NCBI RefSeq assembly: GCF_004348725.1
Contig: NZ_SMKR01000043.1
Location: 1-45,054 of the forward strand
Direction: 5' to 3'
Length of the DNA stretch: 45,054 nt
Source: Kribbella turkmenica
Lineage (GTDB): Bacteria; Actinomycetota; Actinomycetes; Propionibacteriales; Kribbellaceae
The position numbers and the translations under genes were made by a program. Position 1 is the stretch's first letter; every line of letters begins with the position of its first letter. Positions 33,919 through 42,638 of this stretch are shown here, in pieces. The notes beneath the pieces were generated by a model. The model searched no databases and had not been told where the DNA came from. It was given only the letters and a program-made list of their open reading frames with translations.

Positions 33919-35052
33919 TCAGCTCGGCAGTCGCATGGGCATCAGGATGTACGCCGACTCACCGGTCGGACTGTCGTCGGGGGAGTGGAGGCCGGTCAGG
34001 TTGGCCGGTTTCGTCGACTGGGTGAACGCGAAGTGCGCGACCGGGGCGCCGATCGACGCGAGACCGTCCAGGAGGTAGCCGGCGTTGAACCCGGTCACCA
34101 CCGGCTCTCCGGTCAGCGTGACCTCGACCGACTCGGACGCCTGCGCCTCCTCACCGCTGCCCGCGTCCAGGCTCGCCGTACCGCCCGCGAACGTGATCCG
34201 GACCGGCGTGGACCGCTCGGCAACCAGGGCGACCCGCTTGACCGCCTCGACCAGGGCGGCCGTGTCGACCCGCACGGTGCTGGTGACGGCGGACTCCGCC
34301 GGGATCAGGCTCCGGACCTTCGGGAACTCGCCGTCGATCAACCGGCTCGTCGCCCGCCGGCCGGCACTCTCGAACCCGATCAGCCCGTCCCCTGTGCGGG
34401 TCGAACCGAGTGCGAGCGTGAGCTCCTCACCGGCCATCGCCTTGGACACGTCGGCGAGCAGCTTGGCGGGGACCAGCGCGCTCGCATCCACCCTCGGGTC
34501 GGCGGGCTCCCACTCGAACGAGCGGACGGCCAGGCGGTACCGATCCGTGGCCAGCAGCGAGATCGTCGACCCGCGGATCTCGACCCGGATGCCGGTGAAG
34601 ACCGGCAGCGTGTCGTCGCGTCCGGCGGCACTCACCACCTGGGCGACCGCCCGGGCCAGCACCGCGCCGTTCACCACACCTTTCGCCGCAGGCATCTCGG
34701 GCAGTGCCGGATACTCTCCCAGCGGCAAGGAGTGCAGCACGAAGCGCGAGCTTCCGCTGGTCACCTGGACCCGACTCGCGTCGCCGCTCAGGTCGACCGA
34801 GTCGCCGGGCATGCTGCGGCAGATGCCGGCCAGCAACCGGCCGGGCACCAGATGCCGCCCCTCGTCGGCAACTTCGGCCGGCACCCTCACCTGGGCCGAA
34901 CACTCGTAGTCGAACCTGGACAGCGTCACCTGCCCGTCGTCGGCCTCGACCAGCATCCCGGACAGGATCGGCACGCTCGGCCGGCTCGGCAGCCCCTTCG
35001 CCACCCAGCCGACCGCCTCGGCCAGCACCTCACGAGCAACCCGGACCTTCAC
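33919..35052 (-). CDS. DNA polymerase III beta sliding clamp, paralogue
   Basis: The protein has 377 residues in three clamp domains. Landmarks are VPILSGMLVEA in domain I, DDTLPVFTGIRVE and LATDRYRLAVR in domain II, and the C-terminal ILMPMRLPS, which closely matches the usual YLLMPVRL end. GTG at 35052 has GGGGAGGAG upstream; the frame extends to 35085 without support. It has none of the usual neighbours (dnaA, recF, gyrB), so it is likely a second clamp rather than the housekeeping dnaN. It could serve an alternative polymerase or repair. Confidence 0.85.
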   Translation of the reverse strand: MKVRVAREVLAEAVGWVAKGLPSRPSVPILSGMLVEADDGQVTLSRFDYECSAQVRVPAEVADEGRHLVPGRLLAGICRSMPGDSVDLSGDASRVQVTSGSSRFVLHSLPLGEYPALPEMPAAKGVVNGAVLARAVAQVVSAAGRDDTLPVFTGIRVEIRGSTISLLATDRYRLAVRSFEWEPADPRVDASALVPAKLLADVSKAMAGEELTLALGSTRTGDGLIGFESAGRRATSRLIDGEFPKVRSLIPAESAVTSTVRVDTAALVEAVKRVALVAERSTPVRITFAGGTASLDAGSGEEAQASESVEVTLTGEPVVTGFNAGYLLDGLASIGAPVAHFAFTQSTKPANLTGLHSPDDSPTGESAYILMPMRLPS

Positions 35053-35118
35053 GCGAACTCCTCCCCATCGAGAAGTCCGAGCCAATCACCCGCCACCGAC
35101 AATTCCGGTGGAGGCCGA

Positions 35119-37239
35119 CTAGTAGCGGAACACCTGGGTCGGTGAGCCGTTGCAGTTCGCCAGTGTCACTTGTTCGGCGTTCGTCTTCCCGGGAGCCGAC
35201 AGGCACAGCTTCGGTTTCGTGGCCGACTTGATCCTGCCGTCGGTGCCGATGGTCCACTTCTGCGCCGGATCGTTGCTGCTGCAGCTGTCGGTCCGCAACG
35301 GGGCGCCGACCTTCAGGGTGCCGCCCGGTACGTCGGCGCACACTCCCAGCGCGCGCAACGTGCCGTCGGCCGGCCGGGTCCAGCGCTGCGCCGGAGTGCC
35401 GTTGCAGTCCCACAGCTGGATCTTGGTCCCGGGAACGGTCGAGCTGTGATCGATGTCCAGGCACCGGTCGCCCGGTCCGCTGATGGTCAGCCGGATCGGC
35501 GCCGGTGCCGGCGGGGCCGTCGCGGTCAGCCGTACCATCCGCGCGACCGACGGGATACCGTTGCTGTCGACAACGAAGAGCATGTAGTAGCCGGGTGGCG
35601 CGAGGTTGACGCCGGCCGGTGAGCTGATCGACAGCGTCGTACCCGCGGCGGTGAACGAGAGCGGCACGTAGCGCTGACCCTGGTCGTCGCCGTGCGTCGG
35701 TGCCCCCAGGCCGACGAGACCCACCTTGGTGATGGAGCCGGCCTGCGGCGAGCTGACCGAGAAGATGCTCCCGTACGACGCGCTCGCGGGCGCTGCCGTG
35801 ATCTCCGGGCGAGCCGCGAGCTGCCCGTCGGCGCCGTACAGGTAGGGCGGCGTGAAGTACTCGACGTTCTTCTCGAGATAGCCGACGCGCTGGCACTCGC
35901 CGCAGATACCGCCGCCGCCGGTCATCACCCGGCCGTCGGGCAGCAGGAGTGCGGCCGAGTGATACTGCCGGATCCGGTTCGCCGCGGCCAGCGTGCGCCA
36001 CGTGCCGGTCTCGGTGTCGTACAGCTCGGCGGCGTACACCGGAGCGGCCAGGTTGACGTTGCCGTCGCTCATCACCGCGTTCATCCCGCCGGTGGCGAGG
36101 GCGTCGCCGTCGGCGAGGACGGTCAGGTTGTGCTGGCGCCGTCCGGTGGCCATCGAGCCGGTCGGCGACGCCGTCGCCGGACCGTTGGAGTCCACGATCA
36201 CCGCGGTGCGCGTCGGTACGCCGACCTTCCCGTCCTCAGCGACGACGCCACCGCCGGCCACCAGCGTCTTCCCGATCCGGATGGTGGCGAAGCTGGCGTA
36301 GTCACGGTCGATGGCGTCCCTGGTCGCCGTACCCACCTGTGCGCCGGCCGCGCTCGTCCGCAGCGTCCGCATCACGGCGCTGGTCCCGACCATGTCGACG
36401 TTCCCGTCCGGTCGGACGGTGAGCAGCGGGTACAGCCGGCTGGACGGTGTGGTGAACCCGGTCAGCAGCCGGATCCACTGGTTGGTCTGGTGCACCTCGG
36501 CGTTCTCCGGGCCGCCGCCCTGGATCAGAGCCTCCTGGTTGGGCAGCGCCGTCACCGACGGGTACCAGCGCTCGGCGGCCATGTCCGGGCCACGTCGCCA
36601 GGTCTCCGTGCGCCAGTCGAACAGGTGGGTTTTCCGGAGGCCGTTCAGCGACGCATCACGGTTGCCACCCGCGACGAGCACGGTGCCGTTGGAGAGCTGG
36701 GCGTAGCCGGCGCAGAAGATGTTGTAACCCTGCACGTCGACGCGCCTGCTGGTGTTCGTGACCGGGTCCCAGACCGCGGCGCGGGTGAACGACTGGTCGC
36801 TGTACGACTCGGCCGGGCCTTCGCCGACGGAGTCCCACATGAGCACCTTGCCGTTCGGCAGCGTCGCGTTGAACACCGGGACCACGGGAGTGTCGATCAC
36901 ACCGCTCCACGTCCCGGACACGGCCGGGTCGGCGGCCGCGGCGATCGCGTCGGCGACCGCCTGCTCCTTCGGCGAGCGGCGGCCGGGCCGCTGACCGGTC
37001 TGCCGGGTGACCTCGTCCGACCGGGCCTTTGCGGCCCGCTCGATCTCGTTCATCGGCACTCCGACCAGATCTTCGGCGGCGTGATCGTGATCGTGGCCGT
37101 GATTGTGATCGTGATGGGCGTGCGCGGTCGTCCTCGGCGGCGGATCCTGCGCGGTGGCCGGCGCGGCGACGGCGAGGACAGTCAGCAGCGGTACGACGAC
37201 GGCCAGGGCCGCCCGGGCAGGCGAAATACGGGTGCGCAT
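35119..37239 (-). CDS. Secreted copper radical oxidase (galactose/glyoxal oxidase type) with ricin-B lectin domain
   Basis: The protein has 706 residues. It opens with a signal peptide (to about A30) and a His-rich stretch at residues 40-53, followed by a Kelch beta-propeller and DUF1929 domain. All galactose-oxidase-type copper residues are present: C176 (FCAGY) crosslink partner, Y226 (RWYPS), Y426 and H427 (RQYHSAALLLPDGRV), and H516 (APTHGDDQGQR). A ricin-B lectin domain (QxW-type repeats: PAQRW, PAQKW, PTQVF) forms the last ~130 residues and should bind carbohydrate. It would oxidise a primary alcohol or aldehyde outside the cell and release H2O2. The substrate is not determined. Confidence 0.9.
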   Translation of the reverse strand: MRTRISPARAALAVVVPLLTVLAVAAPATAQDPPPRTTAHAHHDHNHGHDHDHAAEDLVGVPMNEIERAAKARSDEVTRQTGQRPGRRSPKEQAVADAIAAAADPAVSGTWSGVIDTPVVPVFNATLPNGKVLMWDSVGEGPAESYSDQSFTRAAVWDPVTNTSRRVDVQGYNIFCAGYAQLSNGTVLVAGGNRDASLNGLRKTHLFDWRTETWRRGPDMAAERWYPSVTALPNQEALIQGGGPENAEVHQTNQWIRLLTGFTTPSSRLYPLLTVRPDGNVDMVGTSAVMRTLRTSAAGAQVGTATRDAIDRDYASFATIRIGKTLVAGGGVVAEDGKVGVPTRTAVIVDSNGPATASPTGSMATGRRQHNLTVLADGDALATGGMNAVMSDGNVNLAAPVYAAELYDTETGTWRTLAAANRIRQYHSAALLLPDGRVMTGGGGICGECQRVGYLEKNVEYFTPPYLYGADGQLAARPEITAAPASASYGSIFSVSSPQAGSITKVGLVGLGAPTHGDDQGQRYVPLSFTAAGTTLSISSPAGVNLAPPGYYMLFVVDSNGIPSVARMVRLTATAPPAPAPIRLTISGPGDRCLDIDHSSTVPGTKIQLWDCNGTPAQRWTRPADGTLRALGVCADVPGGTLKVGAPLRTDSCSSNDPAQKWTIGTDGRIKSATKPKLCLSAPGKTNAEQVTLANCNGSPTQVFRY

Positions 37240-37527
37240 GACAGGTCCCCCCTGCAAGCAGACGCGATCACGGCGGACGATCGCTGGGGTCAGCGTCGGT
37301 CCTCCGGCGGGCGTCGTCAATGGTCAGCGTCATCGCGAGCCGCGACTGTCGCGGTCCGGCGCCACGCGGCCACCCGGCGTACACGGAACCAGACAATCAC
37401 GTTGATGAGGCATCGAGGTCTTCTCATTCCCGGCCCTCGGTCGTACGTTGCGAGAAGTTCCGTCTGTGGGGGACGGAAAGGGGAGCGCCGCCGCATGTGT
37501 CCGGCGCCGAATCACAAGGGGGGCCCG

Positions 37528-38067
37528 ATGGGCCGCAATCGTGGGGTATTCGCTGTCGTCGCCGTCGTATCGACTGTTGCCGCCGGAGGTGTTCTCGGCT
37601 TCGGCTTCGGCTCGCAAGCCGGCGCGACCTCGAGTTCGACGAGCACGACGAGCACAACATCCACCTACACACCGCCGACAACCACGACTACGACGACGAC
37701 GCCACCGACGACGACGCCACCGACGACGCCACCGACGACGCCACCGACAACGCCACCGACAACCACGCCGCCCGGAGGCGAGTTCTGCACACCGGGCTTC
37801 TGGAAGAACAACCCGGGCGCGGTGGCGGAGACCGGTGTCGACATGTCGCAGTCCTACAACGCACTGTTCGACCCGGACGTCGACGGCACCAGGAAGGGCG
37901 GCGTTGCGAACCCGACGCTGCAGCAGGTCCTGGACAGCCCGCAGTTCTACGGCGGAGAGGCGGGTAACAACGTCGGTGCGCTGCTCAGCGACGCGCACCC
38001 GGACGTCAACTTCACCGGCGAGCGCACCGAGGACACCTGCCCGCTGGACGCGGACGAGAGCCGGTAG
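37528..38067 (+). CDS. Secreted protein with Thr/Pro linker and CxPGFWKN domain
   Basis: The protein has 179 residues. It has a signal peptide (GVFAVVAVVSTVAAGGVLGF) and then a Thr/Pro/Ser-rich linker of ~60 residues. The C-terminal domain begins FCTPGFWKNNPG and contains DSPQFYGGEAGNNVGALLSDAH and a second Cys near the end. CTPGFWKN-type domains occur in secreted proteins of several phyla, but the function is unknown. GGGGGG lies just before the ATG. The gene is divergent from the copper oxidase and is followed by a strong hairpin. Confidence 0.8.
   Translation: MGRNRGVFAVVAVVSTVAAGGVLGFGFGSQAGATSSSTSTTSTTSTYTPPTTTTTTTTPPTTTPPTTPPTTPPTTPPTTTPPGGEFCTPGFWKNNPGAVAETGVDMSQSYNALFDPDVDGTRKGGVANPTLQQVLDSPQFYGGEAGNNVGALLSDAHPDVNFTGERTEDTCPLDADESR
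37671..37771 (+). repeat. ACC/CCG-rich repeat coding for the Thr/Pro linker
   Basis: A tandem array based on GCCACCGACGAC-like 12-bp units and ACGAC triplets encodes TTTPPTT-type linker sequence inside the secreted protein. Length may vary between strains. Confidence 0.8.
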
Positions 38068-38080
38068 GTCGAGCGGCACG

Positions 38081-38108
38081 GGCCTGGCCGCCGAGTCGCG
38101 GCCAGGCC
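38081..38108. terminator. Perfect 11-bp hairpin after the secreted protein gene
   Basis: GGCCTGGCCGC and GCGGCCAGGCC are perfect complements with a six-base loop, 14 bp after the stop. It is likely a terminator, shared with the convergent pseudogene. Confidence 0.7.
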
Positions 38109-38122
38109 AATGCTGGTTCGGC

Positions 38123-38493
38123 TCAGCAGACGGTGACGTTCAGCGCGGTGACCGTGCCCGTGTGCGTGCCGGTGGTCCATCCGGTGCGCGTCACGCGCTC
38201 ACCGACGAACGCGTTGGCCGCCGTGAATCCACCCGGGTGGCTGAGCGACGTGTTGCTGTACTGCACGAGCGCGTAGTCGTTGACGGGGAAGCTGTAGCTG
38301 GCGGTCGGCCGATGAACGTGCTGTGACTCGCGTTGGTGTACCAGGTCTTCGCCACCTTGCCGCAGTGACCGGCGGTCAGGAAGTAGTAGGTGCCGGACTG
38401 GGCGGGGTTCCTCGAAGCGTCTGCTGGCAGCACGTAGCCGTACGGCCACCGGCTGACACTCCGGAGTATTTGCCCAGTTCGCCGTACGGGCAA
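38123..38493 (-). pseudogene. Truncated, frameshifted streptogrisin-like serine protease (S1)
   Basis: One frame gives TYYFLTAGHCGKVAKTWY, with the catalytic His (TAGHC). A frameshift moves the similarity to SFPVNDYALVQYSNTS (catalytic Asp) and then TGTHTGTVTALNVTVC, which ends at a stop. The GDSGG region with the catalytic Ser is missing, as are the signal peptide and pro-region. This is a decayed fragment of the middle of a secreted chymotrypsin-fold protease. Confidence 0.7.
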
Positions 38494-38500
38494 CCGCTGG

Positions 38501-39109
38501 CTAGTCGAACGCGATATTCGTCAGCCGGTCGGCCTGGCCGCGGGTCAGGATCGTGGCGGAGATCGCGTCGGGGATCAGGTGACCTGGGTCGTCGGCGGCC
38601 ATCGCGATGAGCCGCGGCCAGCGACGGCAGTGAGTGGCCATACTGCCGGTGCGTACGACGCGGCCGCGGGCGCGCTGCCCGGACCGGGCAACGTCACCCG
38701 GTACGTCGAGGAGGATCAGGTGAACGGCCAGGCCCGACCGGCGGGCCCGCCAGCCGATCAGTCGCCGTACCCAGGGACGGGTGGCGCAGTCATGCAACAG
38801 GACCGGGCCCGTCCGCATCGCGCTCAGGGCCTTCACGTAGTACGTCAGGTGCAGCAGTGGACGCCACCACGCATACGGCACGGCACCGAGGACTGGTATC
38901 CAGCAGGCCCTCAGACGCTCGGAGTCGAACACCTGCACGCCCTGGTGGTCTCCGCCCACCGGGAACAGCCGGCGAAGCAGCGTCGTCTTCCCAGCCCCCG
39001 GGATCCCGGCCAGTACCACCACCGAGTCCTTCGGGTACACCAACTCGTCTCTGTCCTGCACCAGGCGGGTCCCCGGCACGTCGGCGATCCCCAAACCTGC
39101 CACAGTCAC
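38501..39109 (-). CDS. P-loop ATPase/kinase of unknown substrate
   Basis: The protein is about 202 residues. Walker A is VLAGIPGAGKTTLLRR, preceded by YPKDSVVV, and a later segment is GPVLLHDCATRPWVRRLI. It belongs to the AAA_33-like small kinase group. Its substrate is not recognisable. GTG at 39109 has GAGAGGA about six bases upstream. The open frame reaches 39175 without a good ribosome site. Confidence 0.65.
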   Translation of the reverse strand: MTVAGLGIADVPGTRLVQDRDELVYPKDSVVVLAGIPGAGKTTLLRRLFPVGGDHQGVQVFDSERLRACWIPVLGAVPYAWWRPLLHLTYYVKALSAMRTGPVLLHDCATRPWVRRLIGWRARRSGLAVHLILLDVPGDVARSGQRARGRVVRTGSMATHCRRWPRLIAMAADDPGHLIPDAISATILTRGQADRLTNIAFD

Positions 39110-39368
39110 GACCGTCCTCTCGTCCTCAGTGGTTTCAACACCCACTTGGACGGACGACGTTCCCGACCGGCCCACAAAGCCCGCTAAGAACTCGCTGGGA
39201 AAATCCTGAGAACGGGACCTCCGACAAGCGTCTGGCCTTCTAGCTGGTTGATGCGCGCAGAGGTGGATCTGTCGGTTGGCTCGAAGGTGGTTGCGGAGCG
39301 GTCAGCAGTCCCATGCGTTCCGGGCTGATGACCTCGGTCTGTTCGTGCGGCGGTTGCGGAGGCGCGGA

Positions 39369-39917
39369 TCAGCCGATGATGCGGCTCATGAATCCCTTGT
39401 GAACTTCGCTTGCACGTTGCTGCTCGCCGGCAAAGGCGCTGACGACGACCAGAGCACCAGTGAGAGCGGGAACTGCCCACTGCAGCATCGCCAGTCGGCG
39501 TTGGGCCGATGCGACGTCGTCCGGCGTGGTGGATGCAGGTTCGGTGCCGGATTCCGCCGGTACGTCCGTCTGCGCCGAGACCTTCTTCCCCAGTGCACGG
39601 CTGTAGGCGGTCGCTCCGAGTGCCATCACTGTCAGCGCCGTCTTCACCATCACCATCGAGCCGACGCCCCGTTGGCCCGCCACCCGCGGGGCATTTCCGG
39701 CAAGCTGGCCGACCGACCCGATCAAGTGGGAGCCGATGGCAGCAGCGTTGACCGGTGTCCACCGGTCCCACCCCACATTGGCCACGGCGCCCTTCCTGGC
39801 AGGATCGTCGGCCTGTGCTGCTGCGGCGTTCAGGGCGACCGCGTTCGCCAGGGTTCCGCCGAACCAGGCGGCGAGTCCCACGTCGTGCATCGAGCGAGCC
39901 AGCGTGTTGCGAGCCAT
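39369..39917 (-). CDS. Membrane protein of unknown function
   Basis: The protein has 182 residues. MARNTLARSMHDVGLAAWFGGTLAN starts a hydrophobic N-terminal region. Further predicted helices lie around residues 50-70, 85-100 and 140-160. GAAGGAG lies upstream of the ATG. I do not recognise a function. The 259 bp downstream to the P-loop gene holds nothing I recognise. Confidence 0.7.
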   Translation of the reverse strand: MARNTLARSMHDVGLAAWFGGTLANAVALNAAAAQADDPARKGAVANVGWDRWTPVNAAAIGSHLIGSVGQLAGNAPRVAGQRGVGSMVMVKTALTVMALGATAYSRALGKKVSAQTDVPAESGTEPASTTPDDVASAQRRLAMLQWAVPALTGALVVVSAFAGEQQRASEVHKGFMSRIIG

Positions 39918-40167
39918 CGGAGTCTCCTTCGGTCGGAATAGTTCGCCAGCGGTACCCCGCGACGGCGCCCGTAACCGCGAAACCCACCACGGAGTGCAGC
40001 GCGCGGTGGCCGGCATCCGATCCTTGTTTCGGCAGGAGATCTGTCGCCAGTCTGGCTGAACGGCATCCCGACGACCTCGACTGCCGCGTCGGCCTACCAG
40101 TCGGGCTGCGCGGTTGGCCGAGACGGCGGCCCGCGACGTAGTTGGGCTGTTGACGCAGGCTGGAGGG

Positions 40168-40806
40168 GTGCAAACCTTTCTGCCGTACGCCGACTTCGAG
40201 CGCTCCGCGCGTGCCCTGGACGTCAAGCGGCTGGGTAAGCAGCGGGTCGAGACCATTCAGGTGGTGCGTGCGCTCACCCGGCCGGGATACGGGTGGGCCA
40301 ACCACCCGGCCGTGCTGATGTGGAAGGGATATGAGGAGGCTCTCGGCCGGTACGGGTTCGTTTGCTGCGAGGTGTGGACCGAAATCGGCTTCGGCGACAC
40401 CTGCGCGCTGACCATTGCCACCGATCTGCGGGTGGCCGGAGTCAGCACCATCCGGACCCAGAGCGAGCTCGCCGGTGCCGGGGCGCTGCCACCTTGGCTG
40501 GGTGACGAGGCGTTGCACCGCAGCCACCGGTCCGCCCTCGTCCGCAAGGACCCCGAGTACTACCGCCCGCTGTTTCCCGACGTCCCGGACGACCTGCCGT
40601 ACGTCTGGCCGATCCGGTCACCGGCGGTCGTCGCGGCGGAGCAGCGCAGGGCCGAGAGCGCTGAGCGTCGGCGGCAGCGAGCCCTCGAACGGCGGGTCCT
40701 GGAGGCCGAGCGGCTGCGGCGCAAACGCAGCCGCGCCGCGAAGAAGGCGTGGGCGACCCGCCGACGAAACGCCCTGCCGCAGCCGGACAATCCCGACGAA
40801 GGCTGA
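40168..40806 (+). CDS. MSMEG_6728 family protein (pyrimidine-dimer glycosylase-like)
   Basis: The protein is about 212 residues. VQTFLPYADFERSARALDVKRLGKQRVE, then GYGWANHPAVLMWKGYEEAL, match the MSMEG_6728 actinobacterial family related to pyrimidine dimer DNA glycosylase. The C-terminus (from ~155) is an Arg/Ala-rich helix (RRRQRALERRVLEAERLRRKRS) that could bind nucleic acid. The start GTG was chosen because the family begins at (M/V)QTFLP. GGAGG is only one base away, so translation may be leaderless or start at an upstream TTG. Confidence 0.75.
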   Translation: MQTFLPYADFERSARALDVKRLGKQRVETIQVVRALTRPGYGWANHPAVLMWKGYEEALGRYGFVCCEVWTEIGFGDTCALTIATDLRVAGVSTIRTQSELAGAGALPPWLGDEALHRSHRSALVRKDPEYYRPLFPDVPDDLPYVWPIRSPAVVAAEQRRAESAERRRQRALERRVLEAERLRRKRSRAAKKAWATRRRNALPQPDNPDEG

Positions 40807-41060
40807 CCCCCGGGCGACCGCCCGCAGACCGTCTCACAAGCTCACCCCGTGACGACGCCCTGGCCGCGCAACCGCGTGACCCCGACAGATCGAGCAACCG
40901 GCCAACAATCCGCCGATTGTCCACCTCCGAATCCCCTCGAATCCTGCGTCCAGCCGTCGCCGATGCAATTCGCCGCCGACCCGGATCAGGCCGATCGGCC
41001 GAGGCACTCCACGAGCTGAGTGGATTCGACAGATCGACCTCGGGCTGACGGCGACTCGAC

Positions 41061-41423
41061 CTACCGCGCCCGAGCGACTTCGTCTGCCGGGGTGCGGGCA
41101 ACGACCTCCGGAAGGTGACGCAGGGCGTGTTCCAGGGCTCGGGCGACGGCTCGGTCGGAACAGGTCTCCTCGCCGCGCCAGACCTGGCGGAAGAACACCT
41201 CGGCCACCAGCTCCGGCGACCGTTCACACTGGCGAGCCCAGGCGTGGAAGAGCGCGTCAGCCTGCTGCGCGCTCACTCCGAACGACTCCATCAGCACGCC
41301 CTTGGCTTGCTCGAACGACGCCGAGCGGACGCCGTTCGGCGGATTGACCGCCGTGGGACGTCGCACCAGGGACGATGAGTTCGCCTGCGAGCCGTTGGCC
41401 TTGCCCGAACTCGGCTGGATCAT
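41061..41423 (-). CDS. ANTAR domain protein
   Basis: The protein is about 120 residues. ASFEQAKGVLMESFGVSAQQADALFHAWARQ is an ANTAR RNA-binding domain, known to act as a transcription antiterminator. There is no sensor domain in this start choice. The ATG at 41423 has GAGGAAG six bases upstream; the frame extends further upstream but without support. It lies divergently next to the YhhN gene, with a second ANTAR protein 1.2 kb away. Confidence 0.75.
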   Translation of the reverse strand: MIQPSSGKANGSQANSSSLVRRPTAVNPPNGVRSASFEQAKGVLMESFGVSAQQADALFHAWARQCERSPELVAEVFFRQVWRGEETCSDRAVARALEHALRHLPEVVARTPADEVARAR

Positions 41424-41635
41424 GGCTAACTTCCTCGACATCGCGCCGGTAGCAATCTCGGCTCGTTGCCCAACCGATACCGCCAGCGCCTCCGAGATAC
41501 CCAGAACCTTCGGCCGCAATCGTTCTGAAGCCGCTGCGAACGACGATTGCCGGGGCACGTTCACGGGTACCGCAGAGTTGCGACACCGTGCTTGAGCCAG
41601 AGGCACGTGGACAGTGACCAATCCGAGGACGCGTC

Positions 41636-42286
41636 ATGAGCCTCACCTCACTCAGCACTACTCGCCGGCGGCTGACCGGATACTGGGCGAGCGCAACCAT
41701 CCATCTGATCGCCGTCGCTTTCGACTTACGGGTTCTCCGGATGGCTTCCAAGGCGGCCTTGATGCCCGCACTGGCGTCGTGGGTCCGGGCTCAGCAGGGA
41801 CCGCCACTCCTCGTCGCCGCACTCCTCGCATCGGCCGTCGGAGACCTCCTCATGGAGGTCGACCTGATCCTCCCTGCAATGGCGATGTTCGCCGCGGCGC
41901 ACGCGTGCTACATCGCGGAGTTCACCCAAGGGACCAGCCGCCGCTCACTCGTGATCCCCGCGGCGTACGGCGTACTGGGGCTGGCGACCATGGTCGCACT
42001 GTGGCCCGGTCTGGGCAGCTACCGCGCTCCCGTCACGGCGTACGCGATCATGCTGCTGGCGACCGCGGTGACCTCGCTGTGGTACGGCGGCCGGGCGGGT
42101 CTCGGCGGCGCGCTCTTTCTCGCCTCGGATACTCTCATCGCGGCCCGCCTGGCCGGCCACGACTTCCCACTCCGCGCCTTCCTGCTCAAGACCGCATACG
42201 GCACCGGGCAGTACCAGATCGCGCTCGGTCTCACCGGGCCGACGGCGATCCTCAGGCGTTCTGGCGGTTGTCCGCTCGAAGCCTGA
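41636..42286 (+). CDS. YhhN/TMEM86-type membrane protein (lysoplasmalogenase family)
   Basis: The protein has 216 residues and about eight hydrophobic helices. Landmarks of the YhhN family are the SKAALMPALASW segment, SAVGDLLMEVD, and a histidine-containing helix (AAAHACYIAEF). Eukaryotic members are lysoplasmalogenases; the bacterial role is uncertain. Confidence 0.75.
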   Translation: MSLTSLSTTRRRLTGYWASATIHLIAVAFDLRVLRMASKAALMPALASWVRAQQGPPLLVAALLASAVGDLLMEVDLILPAMAMFAAAHACYIAEFTQGTSRRSLVIPAAYGVLGLATMVALWPGLGSYRAPVTAYAIMLLATAVTSLWYGGRAGLGGALFLASDTLIAARLAGHDFPLRAFLLKTAYGTGQYQIALGLTGPTAILRRSGGCPLEA

Positions 42287-42638
42287 TCTTCGCAACTTGC
42301 TTCGAGGTGCTGCCGTTCTACGGTTCCACCCCGAGGAAGATCCGCACCCAAGCCACGGCTACGCCCGGATCGACGGACTGCGTGGCAACGCGACCTCGAG
42401 ATGCAGGCAGTGCTTGAGCAGACGTCCCAGCTGTTCATGACCGGGTCTGTGAATTGCTCGCACCGCCCGAAGGTCGGGCGCGCGGGGAGTGACTGTCAGT
42501 GGTGAGTTCAGCCTGCGGGCCACTGATGGTCGGTCCGGCACCGCGTCGGTCAGGACCAAGGCCTCGGAGTGTTGCTGGTCCGGCAATGGGTACAGGAGCG
42601 CCTTGGTCGGTCTCCAGCTGGCCCGATGAAGGGGCGCC
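42287..42638. other. Intergenic stretch with no recognisable gene
   Basis: This is 352 bp between the YhhN gene and the GAF-ANTAR gene. The short frames here show no family similarity and no ribosome sites. It probably holds the promoter and leader of the GAF-ANTAR gene. Confidence 0.5.

Noticed and set aside
33919..35052. Housekeeping dnaN and nearby replication origin
   Set aside because: There is no dnaA, recF or gyrB beside it and no cluster of DnaA boxes seen.
37671..37771. Possible CRISPR-like or minisatellite array
   Set aside because: The repeats are short, contiguous and in frame, encoding a Thr/Pro linker; there are no spacers.
39918..40113. Possible small membrane protein gene on the minus strand upstream of the 182-residue membrane protein
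   Set aside because: A short hydrophobic stretch is readable, but there is no start codon with a ribosome site and no recognisable family.
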